Of a DNA stretch of 6,917 bases, positions 1-3,812 are shown in pieces. Each line of letters opens with the position of its first letter. The first letter of the stretch is position 1. A program made the translations under genes and the position numbers. The notes beneath the pieces were generated by a model. That model saw only the letters and a program-made list of their open reading frames with translations. It had not been told where the DNA came from and did no database searches. The stretch is from an uncultured Bacilli bacterium (GTDB lineage: Bacteria; Bacillota_I; Bacilli_A; RF39; UBA660): contig CALVHK010000051.1 of NCBI GenBank assembly GCA_944327405.1, positions 1 through 6,917 on the forward strand, in the 5' to 3' direction.

Positions 1-28
1 ATTTTTATCGATTTTTGAGTTTTCATTG

Positions 29-50
29 ACTATCTTTTACAGAAGATAGT
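29..50 (+). other. Hairpin with TTACAG loop
   Basis: Perfect 8-bp stem (ACTATCTT at 29-36 with AAGATAGT at 43-50) closing a TTACAG loop at 37-42. No T-run follows it; instead it abuts the terminator hairpin starting at 52, which has the same loop sequence. It may stabilise the 3' end of the rightward transcript ending here, or be a leftover of a hairpin duplication. Function unknown. Confidence 0.55.
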
Positions 51-51
51 T

Positions 52-84
52 ACCCTTACTTGTTACAGCAAGTAGGGTTTTTTT
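52..84 (+). terminator. Rho-independent terminator, rightward
   Basis: The 5' arm ACCCT(T)ACTTG at 52-62 pairs with CAAGTAGGGT at 69-78, with one bulged T and the loop TTACAG; seven T's follow at 78-84. This polarity ends rightward transcription entering from outside the window, so a plus-strand gene probably lies just to the left. The minus strand has no T-run after the stem, so it is not an obvious terminator for the repressor operon ending at 111. Confidence 0.8.
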
Positions 85-110
85 ATTTGTTTAATTTTTC
101 TTTTTTATCT

Positions 111-293
111 TTATTTATTTGCTTTAACAAAGTTATAAAAACCTATACATAACAGAATAATAGTTATTACATATACCCATTGTTCCTTAAACATATAGTT
201 CTCGTAATTTAAAATTAAAGCTCCGATAACTAATATGTAGAATAATGTTATTAATGCAATTATTATGTTTTTAAACTTATTTTCTTTTTTCAT
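111..293 (-). CDS. Small two-helix membrane protein
   Basis: 60 residues with two hydrophobic segments, about residues 9-28 and 38-55, separated by a short polar loop and with a lysine-rich N-terminus, which predicts a cytoplasmic-membrane hairpin protein. It starts 4 nt after the stop of the glycine-zipper gene, so the two are surely co-transcribed as the last genes of the repressor-led operon; the ribosome site is weak (GGA about 8-10 nt upstream). I recognise no family. Small membrane proteins between repressor and integrase of Gram-positive temperate phages are often lysogenic-conversion or superinfection-exclusion factors, so that is a position-based guess only. No clear terminator follows on this strand. 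Confidence 0.7.
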   Translation of the reverse strand: MKKENKFKNIIIALITLFYILVIGALILNYENYMFKEQWVYVITIILLCIGFYNFVKANK

Positions 294-297
294 GACA

Positions 298-717
298 TCA
301 TTCCATTTTTAAATAATTACATAACTTATTAAATTCAGTACTATTGTTGTCAACTGTTTTTGTTTCGCGATGTCCATCTTCATACTCGATCAAAAAGGTT
401 GTTTTATTAGATATCTTGTTTTTTCCGGACATTGCTCCTCCAACTAATCCAGTAGTACCAAGTATTGCATTTCCAATAGCACCTCGAATAATTGTGCTAC
501 CTACTTTTTTTCTACTGTCTGAACTATTGCTGACTATCATAACTTGCTTTATAGTTTTAGACTTTTTTAACTGTTCTTGATAAGCAAGACGTTTTTCGTA
601 TTTTACTTTTTCCTCATCGCTCATTAGCCCATTTTTATATTTTGATTTCTTTTTATTCTCATTTATTCCAATAATTAAAATTAATACAACAATCGCAAGA
701 AAAATAACTAATACCAT
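298..717 (-). CDS. Membrane-anchored glycine-zipper protein, possible superinfection exclusion
   Basis: 139 residues from the ATG at 717. That start has AAGGAG 8-9 nt upstream; an in-frame GTG at 726 falls inside this Shine-Dalgarno sequence and is unlikely to be used. Order: one strongly hydrophobic N-terminal helix (1-17), a basic and charged, possibly coiled segment (about 20-57), a Gly/Ala-rich stretch (73-99) with small residues spaced as in glycine zippers, then a strand-rich C-terminus (about 105-122) with a YEDGHRET motif. The ensemble suggests a membrane-tethered cytoplasmic protein able to pack against or insert into membrane. It lies in the lysogen-expressed operon behind the repressor, a usual site of superinfection-exclusion genes; that role is inferred, not shown. 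Confidence 0.8.
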   Translation of the reverse strand: MVLVIFLAIVVLILIIGINENKKKSKYKNGLMSDEEKVKYEKRLAYQEQLKKSKTIKQVMIVSNSSDSRKKVGSTIIRGAIGNAILGTTGLVGGAMSGKNKISNKTTFLIEYEDGHRETKTVDNNSTEFNKLCNYLKME

Positions 718-722
718 TTTTA

Positions 723-935
723 TCACTCCTTTATTTCCTTTTTTGATTTTTTCTTCGTATTTTTAGGATAAACGATCCGTTTATTTATATCTGCTAATTT
801 TGCTTCTATGTCATATTTATCAAAAAGTAATAGCATATAATCTGGTTGCTCTTTGTTCAATTTTTTAAAATCAGCAAAAGTATTAACAAACTCTTTTAGT
901 ACTCGCTCTGTCTCTTTTTTCTCTTCAAATGTCAT
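723..935 (-). CDS. Small charged protein of repressor operon, unknown function
   Basis: 70 residues, highly charged, mostly helical in appearance, with a lysine-rich tail (residues 59-70) and no membrane segment, cysteine pair or recognisable fold. Its ATG directly abuts the repressor's TAA stop (TAAATG), with AAAGGA about 12 nt upstream inside the end of the repressor gene, so it is translated from the repressor transcript. The end of this gene also holds the ribosome site of the next gene. Expression should follow the repressor, that is, in the lysogen. No function can be assigned. Confidence 0.7.
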   Translation of the reverse strand: MTFEEKKETERVLKEFVNTFADFKKLNKEQPDYMLLLFDKYDIEAKLADINKRIVYPKNTKKKSKKEIKE

Positions 936-1580
936 TTATAATCTCGTCCTTTTTTCTCTTGCAATACCAATAATTCGCACTGGCTTACTTTCAACTTGTT
1001 CTTTGCTAAATCTCATGGCAGGGTACATATTGTTATATGCTTGTAAAGTTATCCCTTCATCATCTAGGAATACTTTTTTAAATGTAGCATCATCGCCATT
1101 TACCATTACAGCGCAATCTTTTCCGTTTGCTATTTGGTAATCATCTGTTTGCTCGAATATTACTATGTCTTTACTTTCATACTTTGGAAACATGCTATCA
1201 CCCGATATATATAGCCCATAAAACGATTTCCCACCACGAGTCCACGATTTTGGTATTTCTATGTATTCTTTAATATCTTGCTGCGCCTCAATAGGAATAC
1301 CGGCTTTTATTACACCAAGAACTGGAATTGATACAGTATTACTGTCTAATTCAACTTGTTCTGCATTGTCATATATTATCGATTGCCCAATGAGTTTCTC
1401 TAAAGAAACATCAAACAAATTAGCAATTCTTATAACATCAGTCATAATAGGGGATCTCTGACCTAATTCCCATTTTCCAATTGTAGAATAATCTTTATCT
1501 AGCTTTTTAGCTAATTCTTCTTGCGTCATCCCAGCTTGTAATCGTAAATGTTTTAGATTTGATGCAAAATTGTTTTCCAT
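936..1580 (-). CDS. Phage repressor, XRE HTH plus S24 LexA-like peptidase (CI-type)
   Basis: 214 residues, the usual size of CI/LexA-like repressors. An XRE helix-turn-helix lies at about residues 6-64 (TQEELAKKL, then STIGKWELG), followed by a linker and an S24 peptidase domain (about 83-214). The self-cleavage site is visible as A93-G94 in VIKAGIP, the nucleophile as S129 in SGDSMFP, and the general base as K168 in ATFKKV, matching the LexA Ser/Lys dyad. The intact set predicts RecA-stimulated self-cleavage and SOS induction of the prophage. The ATG at 1580 has AAGGAG 9 nt upstream. It is transcribed from a perfect-consensus promoter at 1604-1632 whose -35 box overlaps operator O1, suggesting autoregulation. 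It leads a four-gene operon. Confidence 0.95.
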   Translation of the reverse strand: MENNFASNLKHLRLQAGMTQEELAKKLDKDYSTIGKWELGQRSPIMTDVIRIANLFDVSLEKLIGQSIIYDNAEQVELDSNTVSIPVLGVIKAGIPIEAQQDIKEYIEIPKSWTRGGKSFYGLYISGDSMFPKYESKDIVIFEQTDDYQIANGKDCAVMVNGDDATFKKVFLDDEGITLQAYNNMYPAMRFSKEQVESKPVRIIGIAREKRTRL

Positions 1581-1603
1581 AACTTTTGCTCCTTCCTGAT
1601 AAT

Positions 1604-1632
1604 ATTATATCTCTAAAAAGACAGATTGTCAA
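1604..1632 (-). promoter_or_regulatory. Repressor promoter, perfect sigma-A consensus
   Basis: On the minus strand TTGACA (plus 1627-1632) is followed by exactly 17 nt and TATAAT (plus 1604-1609). Both hexamers are full consensus. The expected start is near 1597, giving a short leader that contains the repressor's AAGGAG. The -35 box overlaps operator 1 (1620-1630). Confidence 0.85.
1620..1630. promoter_or_regulatory. Operator O1 (GACAGATTGTC)
   Basis: Imperfect dyad GACAG-A-TTGTC, centre 1625, overlapping the -35 box of the repressor promoter. Occupancy here would block repressor transcription. It shares the GACANATNGTC pattern with O2 and O3; centre-to-centre distance to O2 is 22 bp, about two helical turns. 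Confidence 0.7.
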
Positions 1633-1641
1633 AAAAAATAA

Positions 1642-1652
1642 GACAAATTGTC
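1642..1652. promoter_or_regulatory. Operator O2 (GACAAATTGTC)
   Basis: Perfect 5+1+5 dyad, centre 1647, midway between the two divergent -35 boxes. It is 22 bp from O1 and 29 bp from O3, so dimers on the sites would lie roughly on the same face of the helix and could cooperate. Presumed binding site of the repressor, the Cro-like protein, or both. Confidence 0.75.
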
Positions 1653-1661
1653 AAAAATATA

Positions 1662-1690
1662 TTGACACAAGACAAATAGTCTTGTATAAT
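1662..1690 (+). promoter_or_regulatory. Early (lytic) promoter, perfect sigma-A consensus
   Basis: TTGACA at 1662-1667, a 17-nt spacer, and TATAAT at 1685-1690: full consensus in both hexamers and spacing. The start is expected at about 1697, leaving only some 20 nt of leader before the cro-like gene. The whole spacer is operator O3, so bound repressor would sit between -35 and -10 and exclude RNA polymerase. Confidence 0.9.
1668..1684. promoter_or_regulatory. Operator O3 filling the early promoter spacer
   Basis: CAAGACAAATAGTCTTG is a perfect inverted repeat of 6-bp arms around AAATA, and its ends coincide exactly with the 17-nt spacer of the early promoter. Its core GACAAATAGTC (1671-1681) matches O1 and O2. 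It is the longest dyad of the three, suggesting the main site for shutting off lytic transcription. Confidence 0.8.
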
Positions 1691-1717
1691 GGTATCAGAT
1701 AGGAGGGAAAATGATAA

Positions 1718-1969
1718 ATGAATGCAAGTAACTCAATTAAAAGTTATCGTGGGAAACTTCTTTTAACACAAGATGAAATTGCCGAAAAAATGGGTGTCTC
1801 TAGGCAAATGTATAATAGTTATGAAAACGATCCATTACATTGTTCTTTAGAAAATATATTAAAATTATTATCTTGTTTAAATGTCAACGAGCAGCAAATA
1901 GAGGAGTTTTTAAATGCTCTGAAACAAGACTATATGTCTTACAAAAATCAAGAAATAAAAGAAGAATAG
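1718..1969 (+). CDS. Cro-like XRE-family regulator
   Basis: 83 residues with an XRE helix-turn-helix at about 17-36 (TQDEIAEKMGVSRQMYNSYE) and extra helices to about residue 70. It is the first gene of the early operon and divergent from the S24 repressor, the classic Cro position; it probably binds the shared operators and lowers repressor synthesis, though antirepressor or activator roles cannot be excluded. AGGAGG lies at 1701-1706, 11 nt before this ATG; an out-of-frame ATG only 4 nt from that site (1711) opens a six-codon ORF (MINECK) overlapping the start, which may temper translation. The C-terminus is rich in E/K. Confidence 0.88.
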   Translation: MNASNSIKSYRGKLLLTQDEIAEKMGVSRQMYNSYENDPLHCSLENILKLLSCLNVNEQQIEEFLNALKQDYMSYKNQEIKEE

Positions 1970-1977
1970 GAGAGTAT

Positions 1978-2118
1978 ATGAAAGAAAAAATATTTAATTT
2001 AATAATTAACATATTATCTGAATTTAATGTATCTTATGAAAGTTGGAAGGAATTAGATTCAATTATTAATAAAAGATATATAGATAATATGGAAAAAACA
2101 ACCTTAAAAAAAGACTAG
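1978..2118 (+). CDS. 46-aa early protein, unknown function
   Basis: 46 residues from the ATG at 1978, chosen because AGGAGAG at 1968-1974 lies just upstream and overlaps the end of the cro-like gene; the open frame continues further left but only inside that gene. The protein looks helical and amphipathic (IFNLIINIL, SWKELDSII) with a basic tail and no known motif. It is co-transcribed from the early promoter. Its TAG stop overlaps the TAG stop of the convergent minus-strand gene through a shared CTAG at 2115-2118. Confidence 0.65.
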   Translation: MKEKIFNLIINILSEFNVSYESWKELDSIINKRYIDNMEKTTLKKD

Positions 2119-2267
2119 CCAATGCTAATCTTATAGCTTGTTAGAAATTTCTCGACTTCTCTATAAGTATCGCAAAACAATTTAGCAAATTGAGAAGGAC
2201 TTAAATCGTTAAGCTTTTTACTTAAGTAAAGTTTAGTTATTTCTAATACTAATGGATCAAATTTCAA
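2115..2267 (-). CDS. 50-aa protein encoded against the early operon (TTG start)
   Basis: 50 residues beginning at a TTG (plus 2267-2265) with GAGGTG 5 nt upstream. It reads M-KFDPLVLEITKLYL at the N-terminus and has KKLNDLSPSQFAKLFCDTYREVE in two parts (KKLNDLSPSQ, FAKLFCDTYREVE) at about residues 17-39. The DPLxLEITKLYL plus 'SPxxFAKxF..TY' pattern resembles short proteins I recall from Firmicutes phages and elements; no function is known to me. Amphipathic helices, no transmembrane segment. It has its own sigma-A-like promoter (2294-2322) and opposes the early transcript, so the two should interfere. It may be made in the lysogen when the early promoter is off; that is inference. Confidence 0.75.
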   Translation of the reverse strand: MKFDPLVLEITKLYLSKKLNDLSPSQFAKLFCDTYREVEKFLTSYKISIG

Positions 2268-2273
2268 AATAGC

Positions 2274-2315
2274 ACCTCACTTTCTAACTCTTTATTATAA
2301 ATTAGAAAGTAAGGT
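2274..2315. repeat. 14-bp inverted repeat flanking a -10 box
   Basis: ACCTCACTTTCTAA (2274-2287) and TTAGAAAGTAAGGT (2302-2315) are inverted copies matching at 13 of 14 positions, separated by 14 bp that hold the -10 box of the minus-strand gene. A third copy in plus orientation, TTAGAAATGAGGT (2367-2379), lacks one G and carries the ribosome site of the gene at 2386. It could be a regulator's operator, a duplicated translation leader, or a recombination site. Confidence 0.75.
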
Positions 2316-2322
2316 AAATCAA
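2294..2322 (-). promoter_or_regulatory. Promoter of the minus-strand 50-aa gene
   Basis: On the minus strand TTGATT (plus 2317-2322), a 17-nt spacer and a perfect TATAAT (plus 2294-2299). The start is expected near 2287, at the beginning of the left repeat arm, so the leader is that arm plus the GAGGTG site. One repeat arm lies in the spacer and the other at the start of the transcript, a geometry suited to repression. Confidence 0.65.
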
Positions 2323-2366
2323 ATATTAGTAGCTGTAACTACTAGCTAAACTACTCATAAATTACA

Positions 2367-2379
2367 TTAGAAATGAGGT
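2367..2379 (+). repeat. Third copy of the TTAGAAA(G)TGAGGT leader element
   Basis: TTAGAAATGAGGT equals the leader of the minus-strand gene (TTAGAAAGTGAGGT) with one G missing, here on the plus strand just upstream of the ATG at 2386. Its GAGG is the Shine-Dalgarno of that gene. With the copy at 2274-2287 it forms an inverted pair enclosing 79 bp (2288-2366) that include the minus-strand promoter. Confidence 0.6.
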
Positions 2380-2385
2380 AAAAAT

Positions 2386-2499
2386 ATGAACTCAAAAATC
2401 GATTTAAAAGTAATTGTAACTAATCCTCCAAGCGAGGATGAAGCTAAAGAAAAAATAAAAAAATTACAAGAAAAACTAAAAATTATATTATCAAATTAG
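2386..2499 (+). CDS. 37-aa phage protein of the 'TNPPSEDEAKEKI' type
   Basis: 37 residues, ATG at 2386 with TGAGGT ending 6 nt upstream. The sequence has a short beta-like start (KIDLKVIVTNPPS) followed by a charged helix (EDEAKEKIKKLQEKL). Very similar small proteins, a strand then 'TNxPSxxEAKxxIxxL', are common in the early regions of Firmicutes phages in my memory; their function is not known to me. It is followed at once by AGGAGG for the next gene, with the TAG stop overlapping that ribosome site. It belongs to the early operon, though no promoter of its own is convincing. Confidence 0.75.
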   Translation: MNSKIDLKVIVTNPPSEDEAKEKIKKLQEKLKIILSN

Positions 2500-2508
2500 G
2501 AGGAACTT

Positions 2509-2613
2509 ATGAAGAAAAAATTAAAACTAAAAGGGTGGGTTTTGGATTTAATTTATGGTTCTATGTTTGGAATAATGATGTATCTAATTATCATATTTGG
2601 GTTAGCAATATGA
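2509..2613 (+). CDS. 34-aa single-span membrane peptide
   Basis: 34 residues: a basic N-terminus (MKKKLKLKGWV) and one hydrophobic helix of about 22 residues to the C-terminus, a typical N-in membrane peptide. AGGAGG at 2498-2503 lies 5 nt before the ATG and overlaps the stop of the previous gene. Small proteins of this build (MKK-K-K-WV then a transmembrane helix) are frequent in early regions of Gram-positive phages; the role is unknown. Its TGA overlaps the ATG of the possible next ORF (ATGA, 2610-2613). Confidence 0.7.
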   Translation: MKKKLKLKGWVLDLIYGSMFGIMMYLIIIFGLAI

Positions 2614-2723
2614 TAAAAAATGGCATAAAAAAAGAAAAATTAAGCGCACAAAAAATTAATTTTTCTATCAAAAATTATAACAAAATTAATCAAAAATGTC
2701 AAATTAGGTGGTGTGATTCATGA
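2610..2723 (+). CDS. Possible 37-aa ORF between two ATGA junctions
   Basis: 37 residues, basic and Asn/Lys/Ile-rich, without a recognisable motif. The case for it is positional: its ATG overlaps the stop of the membrane peptide (ATGA, 2610-2613) and its TGA overlaps the start of the next gene (ATGA, 2720-2723), filling an otherwise non-coding gap exactly. Against it are the lack of a Shine-Dalgarno of its own and a composition no different from random AT-rich translation. If translated, it depends on coupling from the upstream membrane peptide. An in-frame GTG start further left (2535) falls inside the membrane peptide gene and was not used. Confidence 0.35.
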   Translation: MIKNGIKKEKLSAQKINFSIKNYNKINQKCQIRWCDS

Positions 2724-2935
2724 ATAACATTAAATCATTTACGTTTTTAAAAAGTTATGCTGAGGCAATGGAAGAGCTAACAGAAAAAGAACAAAAAGAG
2801 TTTTTGCTAGCAATTGTCAAATATGTTTTTTATGATAAAACACCCAGTTTTAAAGGAAAAATGAAGTTAGCGTGGGTTTTAGTGGAACCGATCTTAACAA
2901 AATCCAAAAACAAATCAAATTCAAACCAAAATTAA
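2720..2935 (+). CDS. DUF6291-like phage protein, C-terminally truncated by frame shift
   Basis: 71 residues. The SFTFLKSYAEAMEEL start, LTEKEQKEFLLAIVKYVFYD, then a lysine/asparagine tail after EPILTKSKNKS match the DUF6291-type proteins found at the start of Gram-positive phage replication modules; function unknown. AGGTGG at 2706-2711 gives a good start. The TAA at 2933 falls inside a 22-bp repeat array (2912-2977). Removing one 22-bp unit yields a continuous 95-residue ORF whose tail ends in HFPLGKGIGIGEGYG with a stop at 3027-3029, overlapping the next start by 8 nt as at three other junctions here. So the annotated product is probably a frameshifted form; whether it still works is unknown. 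Confidence 0.85.
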   Translation: MNNIKSFTFLKSYAEAMEELTEKEQKEFLLAIVKYVFYDKTPSFKGKMKLAWVLVEPILTKSKNKSNSNQN

Positions 2936-2977
2936 ATCAAATTCAAACCAAATGAAAATCAAATTGAAATCAAATCA
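2912..2977 (+). repeat. Three 22-bp tandem repeats causing a frame change
   Basis: Units begin at 2912, 2934 and 2956. The first 19 bases, AAATCAAATTCAAACCAAA, are identical in units 1 and 2; unit 3 differs at two of the 19. Because 22 is not a multiple of 3, each unit gained or lost shifts the reading frame of the DUF6291-like gene. The array codes for a K/S/N/Q-rich tail. A 22-bp period also resembles replication iterons, but no initiator gene is evident and low complexity makes this a weak alternative. Confidence 0.8.
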
Positions 2978-3029
2978 AAACCATTTTCCTCTAGGAAAAG
3001 GAATAGGAATAGGAGAAGGATATGGATAA
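2934..3029 (+). pseudogene. Out-of-frame 3' remnant of the DUF6291-like gene
   Basis: In the frame one base ahead of the truncated gene, an open stretch runs to TAA at 3027-3029 and ends HFPLGKGIGIGEGYG. The glycine/glutamate hexamer-encoded ending is what I would expect for the tail of this family. It has no start or ribosome site of its own, so it is read as the detached end of the preceding gene. The purine-rich GGAATA/GGAGAA hexamers at 2993-3039 also supply several AGGAG sites for the next gene. Confidence 0.6.
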
Positions 3030-3342
3030 GGAGAAGGAGTGTGTGTTAAATAAATATATATTCGATAGTTATTATAAGATGCTTTTATTAAATTATAGCA
3101 AAAAACACACACAATCTTTATACAAAATGTACTATGAATTTTTTAAAAATGAAACAGAAGAGGATTTTAAAAATGCAGTTATGGAAGCAATTAGAAACGA
3201 AAAATACTTTCCAAATATAGCTGAGCTGTCAAAATACTTACCAACTAAAACAGAAAAAAAGCTTAAGGAATGGGAAGATGTTAGATCAGAAAAAGTAACT
3301 GAAGAAGAAGAAAAAAAGCTAAAGGAGATGTTAAAAATATGA
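3022..3342 (+). CDS. Small replication protein, possibly helicase-loader (G39P-like)
   Basis: 106 residues. Residues 38-69 read YEFF..ETEEDFKNAVMEAI...KYFPNIAEL, the helical pattern 'Y..L.....E.V..A+...I.....FPP(T)IAEL' seen in the N-terminal domain of phage helicase loader/inhibitor proteins of the SPP1 G39P type and related replication proteins. The C-terminus (75-106) is charged and probably helical. If correct, it would bind the replicative helicase during origin loading; neither helicase nor initiator is in the window. The ATG at 3022 lies in a run of AGGAG-like repeats; a GTG at 3043 is an alternative start that would remove the odd MDKEKEC lead. It overlaps the next gene by ATGA. Confidence 0.65.
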   Translation: MDKEKECVLNKYIFDSYYKMLLLNYSKKHTQSLYKMYYEFFKNETEEDFKNAVMEAIRNEKYFPNIAELSKYLPTKTEKKLKEWEDVRSEKVTEEEEKKLKEMLKI

Positions 3343-3608
3343 ATTTATTTAAGAAAAAAAGAAATATAACACTAGAAGACATTTACACGATACAACAAAG
3401 CATACTTGAAAAGATAGATGCTAAGCAAAGTGAACGCGAAAAACGCTTAGAGGGTTTGTTCTTTAATGCGAAAGCACAAAGAATATTCGAATACGAAGAA
3501 ACAATAAAACTTAAAAATCAACAATTAGAAAGTAAAGACAAAGTGATAGAGCAACAAGCCAGAAAAATAGAAAAGCTATCTAAAAAGAAAGTGAAAAAGA
3601 ATGAATAA
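3339..3608 (+). CDS. Coiled-coil protein, unknown function
   Basis: 89 residues, almost wholly charged helix: residues about 12-85 show heptad-like spacing of I/L with many E/K/Q, predicting a coiled coil, and the last ten residues are lysine-rich. AAAGGAG at 3321-3327 precedes the ATG, which overlaps the previous stop by 4 nt. No domain recognised. It sits between the possible loader protein and a zinc ribbon in the replication module, so a structural or adaptor role at the replisome is possible but unsupported. Confidence 0.75.
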   Translation: MNLFKKKRNITLEDIYTIQQSILEKIDAKQSEREKRLEGLFFNAKAQRIFEYEETIKLKNQQLESKDKVIEQQARKIEKLSKKKVKKNE

Positions 3609-3810
3609 TGAATTTATAGAAGATCCATTGGCTTATATCGAAGCTATACAGGAAATAAAATATTCTTGCCGAAAATGTGGTAGAAAGGCAGTTATTCCGG
3701 CTGGTGTTAAAAGGCAAATATGCCATTGGTGCGGACATTGGGTCTATGCAGATAAAAAAGTGGAATTTAGAGAAAAATTTAAAGAGATAAAGAGAAGGAG
3801 TGAAAAATAA
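3601..3810 (+). CDS. Zinc-ribbon protein
   Basis: 69 residues. Two CxxC knuckles, C23-x2-C26-G and C41-x2-C44-G, spaced 14 residues apart with a basic stretch between (AVIPAGVKRQI), form a rubredoxin-type zinc ribbon. The C-terminus is a charged helix. Such proteins bind nucleic acid or partner proteins; the specific target is unknown. Its start overlaps the previous stop by 8 nt (ATGAATAA), and the Shine-Dalgarno is poor, so translation is probably coupled to the coiled-coil gene. Next to the annealing-protein gene, a recombination or replication accessory is a fair guess. Confidence 0.8.
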   Translation: MNNEFIEDPLAYIEAIQEIKYSCRKCGRKAVIPAGVKRQICHWCGHWVYADKKVEFREKFKEIKRRSEK

Positions 3811-3812
3811 TT

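Noticed and set aside
1..110. Phage attachment site or host gene at the left edge
   Set aside because: Only a terminator and hairpin are visible; no tRNA, integrase or repeated core can be identified in the window.
344..580. Plus-strand open frame opposite the glycine-zipper gene
   Set aside because: Antisense shadow with no ribosome site or known motif; the minus-strand gene is better supported.
718..726. GTG at 726 as start of the glycine-zipper protein
   Set aside because: It lies inside the AAGGAG site that serves the ATG at 717; the ATG with 8-9 nt spacing is the better start.
853..1461. Plus-strand open frames opposite the repressor (853-1140, 1261-1461)
   Set aside because: No ribosome sites, no recognisable protein, and they mirror a well-supported S24 repressor.
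2325..2385. Separate rightward promoter for the gene at 2386
   Set aside because: The best boxes (CTGTAA, CATAAA) match consensus poorly; read-through from the early promoter is sufficient.
2898..2935. Programmed ribosomal frameshift explaining the DUF6291 frame change
   Set aside because: No convincing slippery heptamer or downstream structure in the overlap of the two frames; the 22-bp repeat accounts for the shift more simply.
2912..2977. Replication origin iterons
   Set aside because: A 22-bp period fits iterons, but the array lies in a K/S/N/Q-coding low-complexity tail, no initiator gene is seen and no adjacent AT-rich/DnaA-box structure stands out. Kept only as a weak alternative.
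2912..3039. CRISPR-like array
   Set aside because: The repeats are directly tandem with no unique spacers and are protein-coding low complexity.
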